Positions 27,154 through 35,686 of a stretch of 54,248 bases of DNA are shown one piece after another; within the stretch, counting starts at the first letter, position 1, and every line of letters begins with the position of its first letter. The DNA is from Actinomycetes bacterium (GTDB lineage Bacteria > Actinomycetota > Acidimicrobiia > IMCC26256 > Chersky-534): the NCBI GenBank assembly GCA_025463865.1, contig JAODBH010000148.1, positions 1 through 54,248 of the forward strand, written 5' to 3'. The position numbers and the translations under genes were made by a program. A model generated the notes under the pieces. That model saw only the letters and a program-made list of their open reading frames with translations. It was not told where the DNA came from and did not search any database.

Positions 27154-27513
27154 TCAGGACCGCGCGCGGGTGATGCGCACGGCGACGTGGTCGAGCTGCA
27201 CCGGCACCGGGGGCCGCAGCTTCTTCACGGTGACCGACACCTCGGCCACGCGCGGGTCGGCGAGCGCGACCTCGGCGATGCGGGCCGCGAGCCGCTCGAT
27301 GAGCAGGCAACTCTCGCCGCTCACGATCCCGCGCACCGTCTCCGACAGGGTTCCGTAGTCGACGGTGTCGTCGAGCGCGTCGGACGCGCCGGCCGCGGTC
27401 AGGTCCACCGTGAGATCGAGGTCGACCTCGAACGGCTGCGCGCGGGTCTGTTCCTCGGGGAGCACACCGTGCACGCCGAGCTCGCGGAGTCCGGCGACGA
27501 GGATGTGGTCCAT
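27154..27513 (-). CDS. folB: Dihydroneopterin aldolase
   Basis: 119 residues. It cleaves dihydroneopterin to 6-hydroxymethyl-dihydropterin and glycolaldehyde. ILVAGLRELGVHGVLPEEQTRAQPFEVDLDLTVDL has the conserved Glu and the HGV/EE pattern; DDTVDYGTLSETV, LIERLAARIAE and VSVTVKKLRPPVPVQLDHVAVRI (catalytic Lys in KKLRPP) complete the tetrahydrobiopterin-fold. First gene of the long operon running to 17.9 kb. The ATG lies 6 nt after a TAGGCT hexamer, so the operon message is probably leaderless. Confidence 0.94.
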   Translation of the reverse strand: MDHILVAGLRELGVHGVLPEEQTRAQPFEVDLDLTVDLTAAGASDALDDTVDYGTLSETVRGIVSGESCLLIERLAARIAEVALADPRVAEVSVTVKKLRPPVPVQLDHVAVRITRARS

Positions 27514-27519
27514 GCGCGC

Positions 27520-27525
27520 AGCCTA
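27520..27525 (-). promoter_or_regulatory. -10 hexamer TAGGCT of the folB-led cofactor operon (leaderless)
   Basis: TAGGCT on the minus strand ends 6 nt before the folB ATG. It is the only convincing promoter ahead of the eleven-gene run, and lies back to back with the pyk promoter at 27578-27583. Confidence 0.5.
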
Positions 27526-27577
27526 GGTCGGCGCCGTGACCCCGAGGCTCGGGGCCGGGGCGAGGGAGACGCTTGCG

Positions 27578-27583
27578 TAGGCT
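27578..27583 (+). promoter_or_regulatory. -10 hexamer TAGGCT of pyk (leaderless)
   Basis: TAGGCT ends 7 nt before ATG 27591 and supports this start over the in-frame upstream start at 27573, which would precede the promoter. Confidence 0.5.
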
Positions 27584-27590
27584 CGACGCG

Positions 27591-29006
27591 ATGACCGCGC
27601 GCCGGACCAAGATCGTCGCCACCCTCGGTCCGAGCACGGCGACCCCGGCCTCGATGCGAGCGGTGATCGACGCGGGAGCGGACGTCGTGCGCATCAACGC
27701 CGCCCACGGCGACGCCGCGAGCCACGCCGCGGCCGCGATGCTCGCGCAGAAGGTCGCGGCCGAGCTCGGCCGCCCGATCGGCGTGCTCGTCGACCTCCCC
27801 GGCCCCAAGATGCGGACCGGGCCGATCACGGGTGGTTCCGTGCGGATCGAGGCCGGTGAGCCCTTCACGCTGTACGCGCGCCCGGTCGACGGCGACGCGC
27901 GGGGCGCGTCGACCACCGTGGCCGGGCTCGCCGCCATGGTGCGCCCGGGTGACCCGGTGGTGCTCGCCGACGGCCAGATCCGGTTGCGGGTGCTCGGCCT
28001 CGACGGCGACGACGTGCAGTGTGAGGTCGTCCGCGGCGGGCTGCTCTCGTCCCGCAAGGGGATGTTCCTCCCCGAGGCGGAGCACCAGGTGGATCCGTTC
28101 ACCGCCGCCGACGCCGACGCGTTGGCCACCGCGATGGCCATCCGGGCCGACTTCGTCGGGCTTTCGTTCGTGCGCAGCGCGGCCGACGTCGAACACGTGC
28201 GCGCACGGCTGCCCCGGCGCGGCTACCGCCCGAAGCTGATGGCGAAGATCGAGACCCGGCGCGCCCTCGACCACCTCCCGGCGCTGATCCGCGCTTCCGA
28301 CGCGGTCATGGTCGCCCGGGGTGACCTCGGCATCCAGATCGACGTCAGCGAGGTGCCACTCGTCCAGAAGGAGATCATCCACGCCTGCAACGTCGCCGGG
28401 CGCCCGGTCGTCACCGCGACCGAGATGCTCGAGTCGATGACGACGTCACCGCTGCCGACGCGCGCCGAGGCCGGCGACATCGCGAACGCGGTGATCGACG
28501 GCACCGATGCCCTGATGCTGTCGGCCGAGACCGCCACCGGCGCGTACGCCGCTGATGCCGTCGACACCATGGCCCGGGTGGCCCAGGCCGCAGAGTCGTG
28601 GCCCCGCATGCGTGTGTCGCCCGACGTCGAAGGCGTCCACGTCGACCGGGTCGCGTGGGCCGTCGCGCACGCCGCGGTCGAGGCTGCGCAGGACCTCGGC
28701 GTCGCGGCCATCCTGTGCCCGACCCGTACCGGCGCCACGGCCCGCCGAATCGCGGCGTTCCGACCGTCGGTCCCGGTCGTCGGACTGTCGCAGCGGCGGC
28801 ACGTGCGCGCCGCACTGACCCTGGTGTGGGGTGTGGTCCCCTTGGCCCTGCCGGGTGCGCCCGTGCCGAGCCACGAGATCTACCAGGCGGTGGAGGTGGC
28901 CCGAACCGCGGGGCTGGTGGCCACCGACGACCTCGTCGTCGTCGTGGCCGGCGCGCCCGGCCCGCGCGCCGGGGGCACCGACACGATGCGGGTCCTACGG
29001 GTGTGA
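27591..29006 (+). CDS. pyk: Pyruvate kinase, divergent, K+-independent type
   Basis: 471 residues. It converts PEP and ADP to pyruvate and ATP. TKIVATLGPS opens the barrel; the catalytic Lys is in LMAKIETRRALDHL, followed by VMVARGDLGIQIDVSEVPLVQKEII, TATEMLESM and PTRAEAGDIANAVIDGTDALMLSAE. Odd points: the normally invariant RxNFSH is R34-I-N36-A-A-H39, losing the Ser that helps bind the monovalent cation, and the DTKGPE segment is D69-L-P-G-P-K74, the Lys-type site of K+-independent enzymes. The C-terminal allosteric domain is present. It stands alone between folB and the folP unit. Could be a second isozyme. Confidence 0.9.
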   Translation: MTARRTKIVATLGPSTATPASMRAVIDAGADVVRINAAHGDAASHAAAAMLAQKVAAELGRPIGVLVDLPGPKMRTGPITGGSVRIEAGEPFTLYARPVDGDARGASTTVAGLAAMVRPGDPVVLADGQIRLRVLGLDGDDVQCEVVRGGLLSSRKGMFLPEAEHQVDPFTAADADALATAMAIRADFVGLSFVRSAADVEHVRARLPRRGYRPKLMAKIETRRALDHLPALIRASDAVMVARGDLGIQIDVSEVPLVQKEIIHACNVAGRPVVTATEMLESMTTSPLPTRAEAGDIANAVIDGTDALMLSAETATGAYAADAVDTMARVAQAAESWPRMRVSPDVEGVHVDRVAWAVAHAAVEAAQDLGVAAILCPTRTGATARRIAAFRPSVPVVGLSQRRHVRAALTLVWGVVPLALPGAPVPSHEIYQAVEVARTAGLVATDDLVVVVAGAPGPRAGGTDTMRVLRV

Positions 29007-29018
29007 GGCCACCCGCGG

Positions 29019-29531
29019 TCAGGCTTTGCGCAGCGACGCCTCCAGCGTGATCGCCACCAGCTCGCGGCCCTCCCGACCGATCTCGCGCCCGGTGAGCCGT
29101 TCGACGACGAGCATGGCGTCGGGCCCGCCGGTCATCAGCCCCGCGTACAGCAGGTAGCCCGCGAGCACGCCCATGAGCTTGTCGCCGAACTCCTCGTGGT
29201 GCACGAGGATCCGCTCGGTGGGGTCGTCCATCCACTCCTGCAGGCGCGCGTAGATCCTGGCGAGCTGGTCGGGCAGCTCGTCGAACCGGCCGATGGGGAG
29301 CTGTTCGTAGGCGATGTTGGCCTCGTCGTAGGCGTGCAGGTTGTGGGGTGAGTCGAGCAACGAGAGCACGTGGGTGAAGCCGTGCGCGGCGAGCCAGATC
29401 AGCTCCTCCTGGCGCCGGACCTTCCGGTGGTTCCGCGCGAAGCCACCCGGCCGCTCTGACGCAGCCAGCCGACCCTTGATGATCCAGCAGAAGAACCGCG
29501 GCTCGAGGCCCTGCGCCCAACGCCCTTTCAT
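29019..29531 (-). CDS. Dual-specificity-phosphatase-fold protein without catalytic residues
   Basis: 170 residues. The layout matches small DSP/tyrosine phosphatases: FFCWIIKGRLAASERPG, then EELIWLAAHGFTHVLSLLD, YEQLPIGRFDELPDQLARI, ERILVHHEEFGDKLMGVLAGYLL and a helical end. In active enzymes the fourth block reads VHCxxGxxRTGVLAAYLL; here Cys is His112, the phosphate-binding Arg is Lys118 or lost, one residue is inserted, and the general-acid Asp loop is changed (PIGRF). I infer a pseudophosphatase, perhaps a phospho-ligand sensor. It follows folP by 13 bp on the same strand, so it should be co-transcribed with folate genes; no function is known to me. Confidence 0.7.
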   Translation of the reverse strand: MKGRWAQGLEPRFFCWIIKGRLAASERPGGFARNHRKVRRQEELIWLAAHGFTHVLSLLDSPHNLHAYDEANIAYEQLPIGRFDELPDQLARIYARLQEWMDDPTERILVHHEEFGDKLMGVLAGYLLYAGLMTGGPDAMLVVERLTGREIGREGRELVAITLEASLRKA

Positions 29532-29544
29532 GGAAGCAGCCCGC

Positions 29545-30399
29545 TCACGCTGCGAGCCGGCGGGTGCTGGCCACGAGGTCGGCGGCACACACGGCCGAGC
29601 CGACCGCGTGGACCCGCGCGACCGAGACCCCGTGCGCGAACGCCCATACGGTGATCGCCTGGGTGCCTTCCTCGCGCTCCCCGACCGGAGGGACCGCGCC
29701 GTCCGCGCCGGCGAGCAGCGCGCCGATCATGCCCTTGCGGGACGCACCCACGAGCAGCGGCGCTCCCGCGGCCGCGCGGAGCTGCGGCAGCGCACCCAGC
29801 AACGCGAGGTTGTGCTCGAGGCTCTTGCCGAAGCCGATGCCGGGGTCGGCGAGCACGGCCGCGGGCGCGACGCCCGACCGGTGGGCCGCAAGGACCCGGG
29901 CCCGCAGGAACGACCCGACCTCGCCGACGACGTCGACGTAGTGCGGTGCCCGTTGCATCGTGCGGGGCTCACCGAGCATGTGCATGACGACGAGGCCGGA
30001 GCCACGGTCGGCGACGAGCCCGAACATCGCCGGATCGCTCCGGCCCGCGCTCACGTCGTTGACGATGGTGGCACCCGCGTCGACGGCCTGGGCCGCCACC
30101 GCCGCCTTGGTCGTGTCGATGCTGATCGGCAGGCCGGGGGCGAGCCGGGCGAGGCCGCGCACCACGGGGAGCACCCGCCGCAGCTCTTCGTCCTGGTCGA
30201 CCGGCTCGGCTCCGGGGCGGGTCGACTCCCCACCCACGTCGAGGAGGTCGGCGCCGGCTTCGGCCAGTGCGAGCCCGTGCGCGACGGCAGCATCCGGGTC
30301 GAGCCAGCGTCCGCCGTCGGAGAAGGAGTCGGGGGTGACGTTGACCACACCCATCACCCCCGGCCGAGGGCGGCCCAGCACGAACTCCCAGGTGAACAC
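29545..30399 (-). CDS. folP: Dihydropteroate synthase
   Basis: 284 residues. It joins 6-hydroxymethyl-dihydropterin diphosphate and p-aminobenzoate; the sulfonamide target. PGVMGVVNVTPDSFSDGGRWLDP (signature 1), LLDVGGESTRPGAEPVD (signature 2), SIDTTKAAVAAQAVDAGATIVNDVSAG, LADPGIGFGKSLEHNLALL and LVGASRKGMIGALLAG are all present. GTG 30399 is chosen because it starts just before FTWEFVLGRPRPGVMG; upstream codons are Arg-rich noise. The gap to folE is 132 bp. Its partners FolB and FolK are encoded 2 kb away beyond pyk. Confidence 0.95.
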   Translation of the reverse strand: MFTWEFVLGRPRPGVMGVVNVTPDSFSDGGRWLDPDAAVAHGLALAEAGADLLDVGGESTRPGAEPVDQDEELRRVLPVVRGLARLAPGLPISIDTTKAAVAAQAVDAGATIVNDVSAGRSDPAMFGLVADRGSGLVVMHMLGEPRTMQRAPHYVDVVGEVGSFLRARVLAAHRSGVAPAAVLADPGIGFGKSLEHNLALLGALPQLRAAAGAPLLVGASRKGMIGALLAGADGAVPPVGEREEGTQAITVWAFAHGVSVARVHAVGSAVCAADLVASTRRLAA

Positions 30400-30531
30400 G
30401 GGGGCATCGTAACGGCGGGCGGCCGGGACCCGCGCGTCCGATCGGCCCCCCGTACGCCGGCGAACCACCAGATCAGAGAACCATGCAGATCAGATCTGGG
30501 TCGGGCAGCGAGAGAGATCGCCGCCCGCGGC

Positions 30532-31149
30532 TCAGGGCCGGCTGCGGGGCGGGCCGATCAACGACATCGCCTCCGCCCGGGTGGGCGCGTTCGTCTTGAA
30601 CAAACCCCGGACCGCAGAGGTGAGGGTGAGGGCACCCGGCTTGCGGATCCCCCGCATCGACATGCAGAGGTGCTCGGCCTCGATCATCACGAGCACGCCC
30701 CGAGGTGACAGCACCTCGACCAGCGCGTCGGCGATCTGGGTCGTGAGCCGCTCCTGCACCTGGGGGCGCCGGGAGAAGCCGTCGACCAGGCGGGCGATCT
30801 TCGAGAGTCCGGTGATCCGGCCGTCGGAGCCCGGGATGTAGGCGACGTGCGCGTGGCCGTGGAACGGGATGAGGTGGTGCTCGCAGAGGCTGAACAGCGG
30901 GATGTCGCGGACCATCACCATCTCGTCGTGGTCGGCCTCGAAGGTGACGGTCAGGTGATGGGCCGGGTCCTCGTGCAGCCCGCCGAAGATCTCGCGGTAC
31001 ATCTCCGCCACGCGGTCGGGGGTGCGGACGAGACCGTCGCGCTCCGGGTCCTCGCCGATGGCGATCAGGATCTCGCGCACGGCGCGTGAGATGCGATCGA
31101 CGTCGATCGGCTGATCAGGGTCGGGCAGCGAATGGAGCGGTTCGGTCAC
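30532..31149 (-). CDS. folE: GTP cyclohydrolase I
   Basis: 205 residues. First step of folate synthesis, GTP to dihydroneopterin triphosphate. [14 protein letters not shown], zinc ligands in [21 protein letters not shown] and [44 protein letters not shown] and the C-terminal TSAVRGLF are canonical, so it is the zinc-dependent type IA enzyme (not FolE2). GTG 31149 has GGGAG 7 nt upstream; a start at ATG 31185 would add 12 residues. In mycobacteria ftsH lies upstream; here hpt does, 234 bp away. Confidence 0.95.
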   Translation of the reverse strand: MTEPLHSLPDPDQPIDVDRISRAVREILIAIGEDPERDGLVRTPDRVAEMYREIFGGLHEDPAHHLTVTFEADHDEMVMVRDIPLFSLCEHHLIPFHGHAHVAYIPGSDGRITGLSKIARLVDGFSRRPQVQERLTTQIADALVEVLSPRGVLVMIEAEHLCMSMRGIRKPGALTLTSAVRGLFKTNAPTRAEAMSLIGPPRSRP

Positions 31150-31295
31150 GACAACTCCCGAATCGAGGAAGGAGCAACGGTGCATCCGGGCGGGCGACGG
31201 TCGGTCACCGCGAGGTCGACACCCTCGGCCGGCGGTTTGTTCCAGGAGGCCCGCGATCGTCGCCGCGGCCTTCGTCGCCCGTTGGAGGTGCAACC

Positions 31296-31315
31296 GGTTC
31301 CGGTTCACGGGAACC
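31296..31315. repeat. Inverted repeat GGTTCC-N8-GGAACC upstream of folE
   Basis: Perfect 6-bp arms, overlapping a second small palindrome AACCGGTT (31292-31299), in the 234-bp hpt-folE gap. It may be an operator for folE or part of a hpt terminator; nothing identifies a regulator. Confidence 0.3.
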
Positions 31316-31383
31316 CGCGAGGATAACCGGGCTGCAACGGCCTCCCTGACGGCCGATCCGACCGCCTGGTCGGGCCGGATGGG

Positions 31384-31920
31384 TCAGCCGCCGTCGGCTC
31401 CGGCGTACTCGGCGATGTAGGGCAGGTTGCGGTAGCGCTCGCCGACGTCGAGGCCGTAGCCCACCACGAACGCGGGCGGGATCGTGAAGCCGATGTACTT
31501 GAGGTCGGGCTCGGTCTTCTGCAGTCCCTCCTTCAGGAGAAGGGTGCACACCTCGAGCGACGCGGGCCCCCGCGCGGCCAGGTTCTTGCGGAGGTACGCC
31601 AGGGTCAGGCCCGAGTCGACGATGTCCTCGACGATCAGGACGTGGCGGCCGGTGAGGTCGAGGTCGAGGTCCTTCAGGATCCGGACCACCCCGCTCGTGC
31701 GGGTGGCCGACCCGTACGACGACACGGCCATGAAGTCGAACTCGACCGGCAGCTCGATGGCACGGGCGAGATCGCTCATGAACACGAACGCGCCCTTGAG
31801 CACACCGACGAGGAGCGGCGGGCGGCCCTGGTAGTCGTCGGTGATCCGCCGACCCAGCGACCGCACCATCGCCTGCAGCTCTTCTTCACCGACGACGATC
31901 CGGCCGATGTTCGCGTCCAT
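31384..31920 (-). CDS. hpt: Hypoxanthine (guanine) phosphoribosyltransferase
   Basis: 178 residues. Purine salvage enzyme using [41 protein letters not shown], the PRPP-binding [18 protein letters not shown] and the C-terminal [32 protein letters not shown] are typical of Hpt. ATG 31920 agrees with the family start. It follows tilS by 22 bp on the same strand; the tilS-hpt pair is widely conserved. Confidence 0.95.
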   Translation of the reverse strand: MDANIGRIVVGEEELQAMVRSLGRRITDDYQGRPPLLVGVLKGAFVFMSDLARAIELPVEFDFMAVSSYGSATRTSGVVRILKDLDLDLTGRHVLIVEDIVDSGLTLAYLRKNLAARGPASLEVCTLLLKEGLQKTEPDLKYIGFTIPPAFVVGYGLDVGERYRNLPYIAEYAGADGG

Positions 31921-31942
31921 CAGGGCTACACCTGTTCTTCCG

Positions 31943-33220
31943 TTACCCGCCGGAGATCGGATCGACGGCGATCCAGAGAAAGCGGCGGGTCGCCGCAGTG
32001 ACGCGGGCCGCGCGGGCGCCACGGTAGCCGACGGCCCAGAGCGCACGATCGGTGGTCCCGTGCGCGAGCACCAGCGCGCCGGGCTCGCCGGTCGTGGCCG
32101 GGACCAGCGCGGCTTCGGACCCGCGCGCGGCGCGGACCCGCAGGCGCGGCCCGGCGACGTCGGCGTCGAGCACGCAAGCGACGGCGGGATCCGGCCAACC
32201 GGCCGGCGCGGTCGTTTCGATCCGGGCGTCGAAGCGGAGCGAGCCCCCGGCTGTGCCCACGACTGTGGTGCCCGGCACGTCGAAGGCGGTGGCGACAGGG
32301 GCCGCGCCACGGGTGAGCGTGAGGCGCCCGGCGGAGCGCGTGACGGTCCGGCGGTCGGCCAACTCCACCGAGCGCCGGGACCCGAGCGCGACGTCGAGCA
32401 GGCTGTCGGTCGCGGCCCGGCTCGGCGCCGGCGGCCCGACCCACAATCGGAGGGCGCGGCGCGCAAGGACCGGCTCCACGCTCCGCAGGGGCCCGACCGA
32501 CGGACGGGACGGATCGTCGAGCGGCCACGCCGCGGCCGCGAGCGAGTCGAGCAGTCCCGACTCCGACCGCAGGATCTCGGCCTGGCCTGCCAGCACCCCG
32601 ACGATGTCGCGGTCCGCGACGCGGGCGAGGTGGGGGATGACCTCGCGCCGCAACCACACCCGGCGGAACGCCGGGTCGTGGTTCATCGGGTCGTCGAGCG
32701 GCTCGAGACCGAGGCGGGCACAGATCTCGACCGTGTCGGACCGCCGCAGCCCGAGCAGTGGTCGCACGATCGCGTCCCGCCGCACGGCCATCGCGCCCAG
32801 GCCCGTCGTCGCCGAGCCGCGCAGGAGGGCGAGCAACACGGTCTCCGCCTGGTCGTCGGCCGTATGTCCGACGAGCACGCTCGCCGCGCCGTGCTCGCGC
32901 CGTGCGTCGTCGAGCGCGCGGTAACGGGAGCGTCGGGCGGCGGCCTCGAGGTTCGCTCCGTCACCCGAGTGCACGTCGACCCGACGCACGTCGACCGGTG
33001 CCGTCACGCCGAGAAGCGCGGCCGCGGCCTCCACGACCCGCGCCTCGAGGTTGCTCCCGGCGCGGAGCTGATGGTCGACGTGCACGGGCACGGGCTCGAT
33101 GCCGGCCGCCTGCGCGAGCGCGAGCAGCGCCAACGAGTCGGCGCCTCCCGAGCACGCCACGATCGCACCCGGTGCGACCCGGTCGAGCTCGGGCAGTCGG
33201 GACAACCAGGGGGCGAGCAC
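31943..33220 (-). CDS. tilS: tRNA(Ile)-lysidine synthase
   Basis: 425 residues. It converts C34 of tRNA-Ile(CAU) to lysidine so that it reads AUA. The N-type ATP pyrophosphatase P-loop is [14 protein letters not shown] (residues about 20-33); [28 protein letters not shown] and [30 protein letters not shown] follow, then the C-terminal TilS substrate domains. GTG 33220 lies 11 bp after the zincin stop. Arg/Ala-rich upstream frame is not coding. Placed between zincin and hpt as in mycobacteria. Confidence 0.94.
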   Translation of the reverse strand: MLAPWLSRLPELDRVAPGAIVACSGGADSLALLALAQAAGIEPVPVHVDHQLRAGSNLEARVVEAAAALLGVTAPVDVRRVDVHSGDGANLEAAARRSRYRALDDARREHGAASVLVGHTADDQAETVLLALLRGSATTGLGAMAVRRDAIVRPLLGLRRSDTVEICARLGLEPLDDPMNHDPAFRRVWLRREVIPHLARVADRDIVGVLAGQAEILRSESGLLDSLAAAAWPLDDPSRPSVGPLRSVEPVLARRALRLWVGPPAPSRAATDSLLDVALGSRRSVELADRRTVTRSAGRLTLTRGAAPVATAFDVPGTTVVGTAGGSLRFDARIETTAPAGWPDPAVACVLDADVAGPRLRVRAARGSEAALVPATTGEPGALVLAHGTTDRALWAVGYRGARAARVTAATRRFLWIAVDPISGG

Positions 33221-33231
33221 GTGAGCCCGCG

Positions 33232-34314
33232 CTACCGACCGGTGCCGGTGCTTCCGACCGCCATCCCGACCCGGTGCAACCAGGCGTCGGGATCCTCGAG
33301 CTCGGCCAGGTTCGGCAGGTTCGCCGGTCCGTCCCACGCCGCGTCGACGGCCCGGAATCCCGCCGCCCGCTCGACGGCGAGGATGAAGCGCTCGCCCACC
33401 TCGTACTGACGCATCTTCATCTCGAAGCCGAGGGCCTTCTGCATGAGACCCGAGACGCCGCCACGGGCCCGGCGGTCCTGCAGCACGCGGGCCATGCGCG
33501 CCTGTCCTTCGACGTGGATGGCACCCAAGTGGTTCATGACCCAATTGCCGTGGCCCTCGAGCAGCGACATCAGGGCCTGCACCCGATCGAGGACGATCCG
33601 TTGCTCGGGCGACGCGACGAGGCCGACGATGCCGCCGTCGTCGAGTGGGTTCCGGCCGCGGCGCACGTCGGCGGCGGCGCGTCGCAGCGCCTCGGCGAAG
33701 TGCCGCGGATCGGGCTCGGCCAAGGTCAGCGTCTCCTGGACGAGCCCCAGGAAGTACTCGCGCATCCAGGGCACGCCGGTGAACTGGGCCCGGTGCGTGA
33801 CCTCGTGGATCGCGATCCACAGCCGGAAGTCGCGGGGGCGGAAGGCGAACCTCTTCTCGAGGTCGAGGATGTTGGCGCCCACGTAGTACACGGCGTCGGT
33901 GTCGGGCGCGCCGTCGGGCCCTTCGGGGACCAGCAGGTCGTACTGACCCAGCACGCGTCGGGCGAGATAGCCGAGCATGAAGCCCATCTCCGTACCGGTG
34001 ACGGCGCGCCCGATCGGTGCGAAGGGACTCTTCGCCATCCGCTCGCCCACGCGTTCGGTGAGCGGCGCGACCAGCGACCGCATCGACCGCACGTTGGCGC
34101 CGACCCAGTCGACCCGTTCGAGAACCGCGGCGCGGGCGGCGCCCGGTGCCCGCAGGCCGGTCAGCTCCGCGACCATCGCCTCGGCCTCGACGGTGACGGC
34201 GGCGAAGTCGCGGCCGAGTGACGCGGTGAGGTACGAATCGGCGAGGACGTCCCGACCCGCGACCCGGCGGGCTACGCGTTCTGCGAGCTCCCAGTCGACC
34301 GGTTCGGGCGCCAA
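33232..34314 (-). CDS. DUF2342 zinc-dependent metalloprotease-like protein (zincin)
   Basis: 360 residues, largely helical. It carries HEVTH (170-174) of the HExxH type with RAQFTGVPWMREYF after it, and the conserved SLLEGHGNWVMNHLGA block that supplies the further ligand region. It belongs to the actinobacterial DUF2342 / zincin-like hydrolase family, sometimes annotated as associated with coenzyme F420 biosynthesis; no substrate is known. The same neighbourhood, zincin-tilS-hpt, occurs in M. tuberculosis (Rv3626c-Rv3624c, from memory). The small membrane protein gene ends 4 bp before its start, so the two are probably co-translated. Confidence 0.88.
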   Translation of the reverse strand: MAPEPVDWELAERVARRVAGRDVLADSYLTASLGRDFAAVTVEAEAMVAELTGLRAPGAARAAVLERVDWVGANVRSMRSLVAPLTERVGERMAKSPFAPIGRAVTGTEMGFMLGYLARRVLGQYDLLVPEGPDGAPDTDAVYYVGANILDLEKRFAFRPRDFRLWIAIHEVTHRAQFTGVPWMREYFLGLVQETLTLAEPDPRHFAEALRRAAADVRRGRNPLDDGGIVGLVASPEQRIVLDRVQALMSLLEGHGNWVMNHLGAIHVEGQARMARVLQDRRARGGVSGLMQKALGFEMKMRQYEVGERFILAVERAAGFRAVDAAWDGPANLPNLAELEDPDAWLHRVGMAVGSTGTGR

Positions 34315-34318
34315 GGCT

Positions 34319-34585
34319 TCACCGACCCCGGTACTTGGGGCCCAGGTACTTCTTGCCGTACAGCAGCAGCAGGCCCACGAGGGTCACGATCGCCAACACG
34401 GCGAAGAGATAGCCGGCCCAGCCGTACCAGGGGTGGGCGACCTTGACCTTGCCCAGCGGGTCGTTGATGGTCGCCGCTCCCGCCGGCGCCGCAGTGACGG
34501 CCATGACCACCAGCGCCAGCAGCAACGCCTGCAGCGCCTTGACCTGGCGCGGTGTCCTTACCTGGCGGACAGCCTTCACGTGCAT
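34319..34585 (-). CDS. Small secreted/membrane protein, unknown function
   Basis: 88 residues. A basic N-terminus, hydrophobic segment and APAGAA motif look like a cleavable signal peptide (cleavage around residue 37), followed by a 20-residue extracytoplasmic stretch containing HPWYGW, a transmembrane helix (about 56-78) and a basic end KKYLGPKYRGR. I do not recognise the family. AAAGGG abuts ATG 34585 but lies 6 nt before GTG 34579, so the GTG two codons later may be the true start. Four bp before the zincin start, hence likely co-expressed with it. Confidence 0.7.
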   Translation of the reverse strand: MHVKAVRQVRTPRQVKALQALLLALVVMAVTAAPAGAATINDPLGKVKVAHPWYGWAGYLFAVLAIVTLVGLLLLYGKKYLGPKYRGR

Positions 34586-34614
34586 CCCTTTGCGTCCGGT
34601 GACGGTCGGCGCAT

Positions 34615-34626
34615 CGTAGATCTACG
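34615..34626. repeat. 12-bp perfect palindrome CGTAGATCTACG
   Basis: It lies 30 bp before the small membrane protein gene, after the rsrA stop. It is AT-rich for this genome, includes a TAGATC -10-like hexamer, and could be a promoter with an overlapping operator. Confidence 0.3.
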
Positions 34627-34687
34627 CCCTCCCGGTGCGGGAACCGCCCCCCGCCTCGGGTGCCCGTCGCTCCCGATCGGCTGCGGA

Positions 34688-35053
34688 TCAGCCTCGGGTC
34701 GGGTCGGAGGAGCCGGATCCGAGTTGGCCGTCGGCACCGAACCGCTCGCTACCGCTGCTCCGGCCCAAGGTTCCGAACCGGTCGTTGCCGCGGAAGCGGT
34801 CGGCGTCGGCCGGGCCGTCCGGGAGGCAGCCGAGCGCCTCGAGCACCCGGATACGCAGCGTCTCGGGGGCCTGCTCCCCACACTTCGTGGCGATGATCTC
34901 CCGCAGCCGGATCTCGAAGTGGAAGCCCTCCGCGCAGGGCGGGCACTCCTCGAGGTGCCGGGCGATGGCCTGGCGACGCCAAAGCGTCAGCTCGCCGTCG
35001 AGGTAGAAGTACACGCGGTGGAGCGCGTCGTCGCAGTCCATGGATCCCGTCAT
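34688..35053 (-). CDS. rsrA: Zinc-binding redox anti-sigma factor, RsrA type
   Basis: 121 residues. It should bind and silence the sigma factor encoded just upstream until disulfide stress. The ZAS motif is intact: Cys7, His33, Cys37 and Cys40 (RHLEECPPC), with the same 26-residue Cys-to-His spacing as Streptomyces RsrA (C11/H37/C41/C44), and a further Cys58. The last 45 residues are a Gly/Ser/Asp-rich tail with repeated RFG units, beyond the usual RsrA length. ATG 35053 overlaps the sigma stop (ATGA); an internal ATG at 35041 is possible. The family is tied to mycothiol/thioredoxin control. Confidence 0.92.
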   Translation of the reverse strand: MTGSMDCDDALHRVYFYLDGELTLWRRQAIARHLEECPPCAEGFHFEIRLREIIATKCGEQAPETLRIRVLEALGCLPDGPADADRFRGNDRFGTLGRSSGSERFGADGQLGSGSSDPTRG

Positions 35054-35652
35054 CCCCCCGCCGGAGCGGCAGCTGCTGGTTCGCCGGCGCTATCGGGGAG
35101 GAGTCCCCGTTCCGCCGCGAACTCCCACAACCGCTTCTGGAGCTGCCTTCTTCCCCGGTGCAGCCGGCTCATGACGGTGCCGATCGGCACGTCCATGATC
35201 TCGGCGATCTCCTTGTAGGAGAAACCCTCGACGTCGGCGAGCATCACCGCCATGCGGAACTGCTCCGGGAGCGCCTCGAGCGCCTCCTTCACCTCGGACT
35301 CGGGAATGCTCTCGAGGACCTCGGTCTCCGGGGTGCGCTCCGCGGCGACGGCTTCGAGACCGCCGAGCCGCCGGTAGAGGTAGAAGTCCTCGGTGTCGTC
35401 GAGGTCGACCTGCTCCGGCCGCCGCTTCTTGGCCCGGTAGATGTTGATGTACGTGTTGGTGAGGATCTTGTAGAGCCACGCCTTGAGGTTGGTGCCCTCC
35501 TGGAAGCCGCCGAATCCGCGGTACGCCCGGAGGTACGTCTCCTGCACCAGGTCCTCGGCGTCGGCGGGCTTGCGGGTCATCCGGAGCGCGGCCGCGTACA
35601 AGGCCGACATGTAGGGCATTGCCAGTTCGGCGAACGTCGCCTGATCGGCCAT
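35050..35652 (-). CDS. sigR: ECF sigma factor, SigR/SigH type
   Basis: 200 residues. Region 2 reads [56 protein letters not shown] and region 4 reads [50 protein letters not shown], very close to Streptomyces SigR and mycobacterial SigH, which drive the thiol-oxidative stress response. It is coupled to the anti-sigma gene (ATGA). ATG 35652 lies 7 nt after TACCCT. I found no clear GGGAAT/GTT autoregulatory promoter within the short upstream gap; it could lie inside the preceding oxidoreductase gene. Confidence 0.95.
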   Translation of the reverse strand: MADQATFAELAMPYMSALYAAALRMTRKPADAEDLVQETYLRAYRGFGGFQEGTNLKAWLYKILTNTYINIYRAKKRRPEQVDLDDTEDFYLYRRLGGLEAVAAERTPETEVLESIPESEVKEALEALPEQFRMAVMLADVEGFSYKEIAEIMDVPIGTVMSRLHRGRRQLQKRLWEFAAERGLLPDSAGEPAAAAPAGG

Positions 35653-35659
35653 GGGGGCA

Positions 35660-35665
35660 AGGGTA
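35660..35665 (-). promoter_or_regulatory. -10 hexamer TACCCT of sigR (leaderless)
   Basis: TACCCT on the minus strand ends 7 nt before the sigR ATG, in the 34-bp gap after the FAD oxidoreductase stop. It would be a housekeeping-type promoter. Confidence 0.4.
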
Positions 35666-35686
35666 CCGGTCGGTCGCGCCCCTCAC

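Noticed and set aside
30494-31131. 19-bp near-identical sequence (GATCNGGGTCGGGCAGCGA) after the folE stop (30493-30511) and within its 5' coding part (31113-31131)
   Set aside because: One mismatch in 19 bp at two sites in 54 kb of GC-rich DNA is near chance expectation, and the upstream copy is ordinary coding sequence. No mobile-element features around it.
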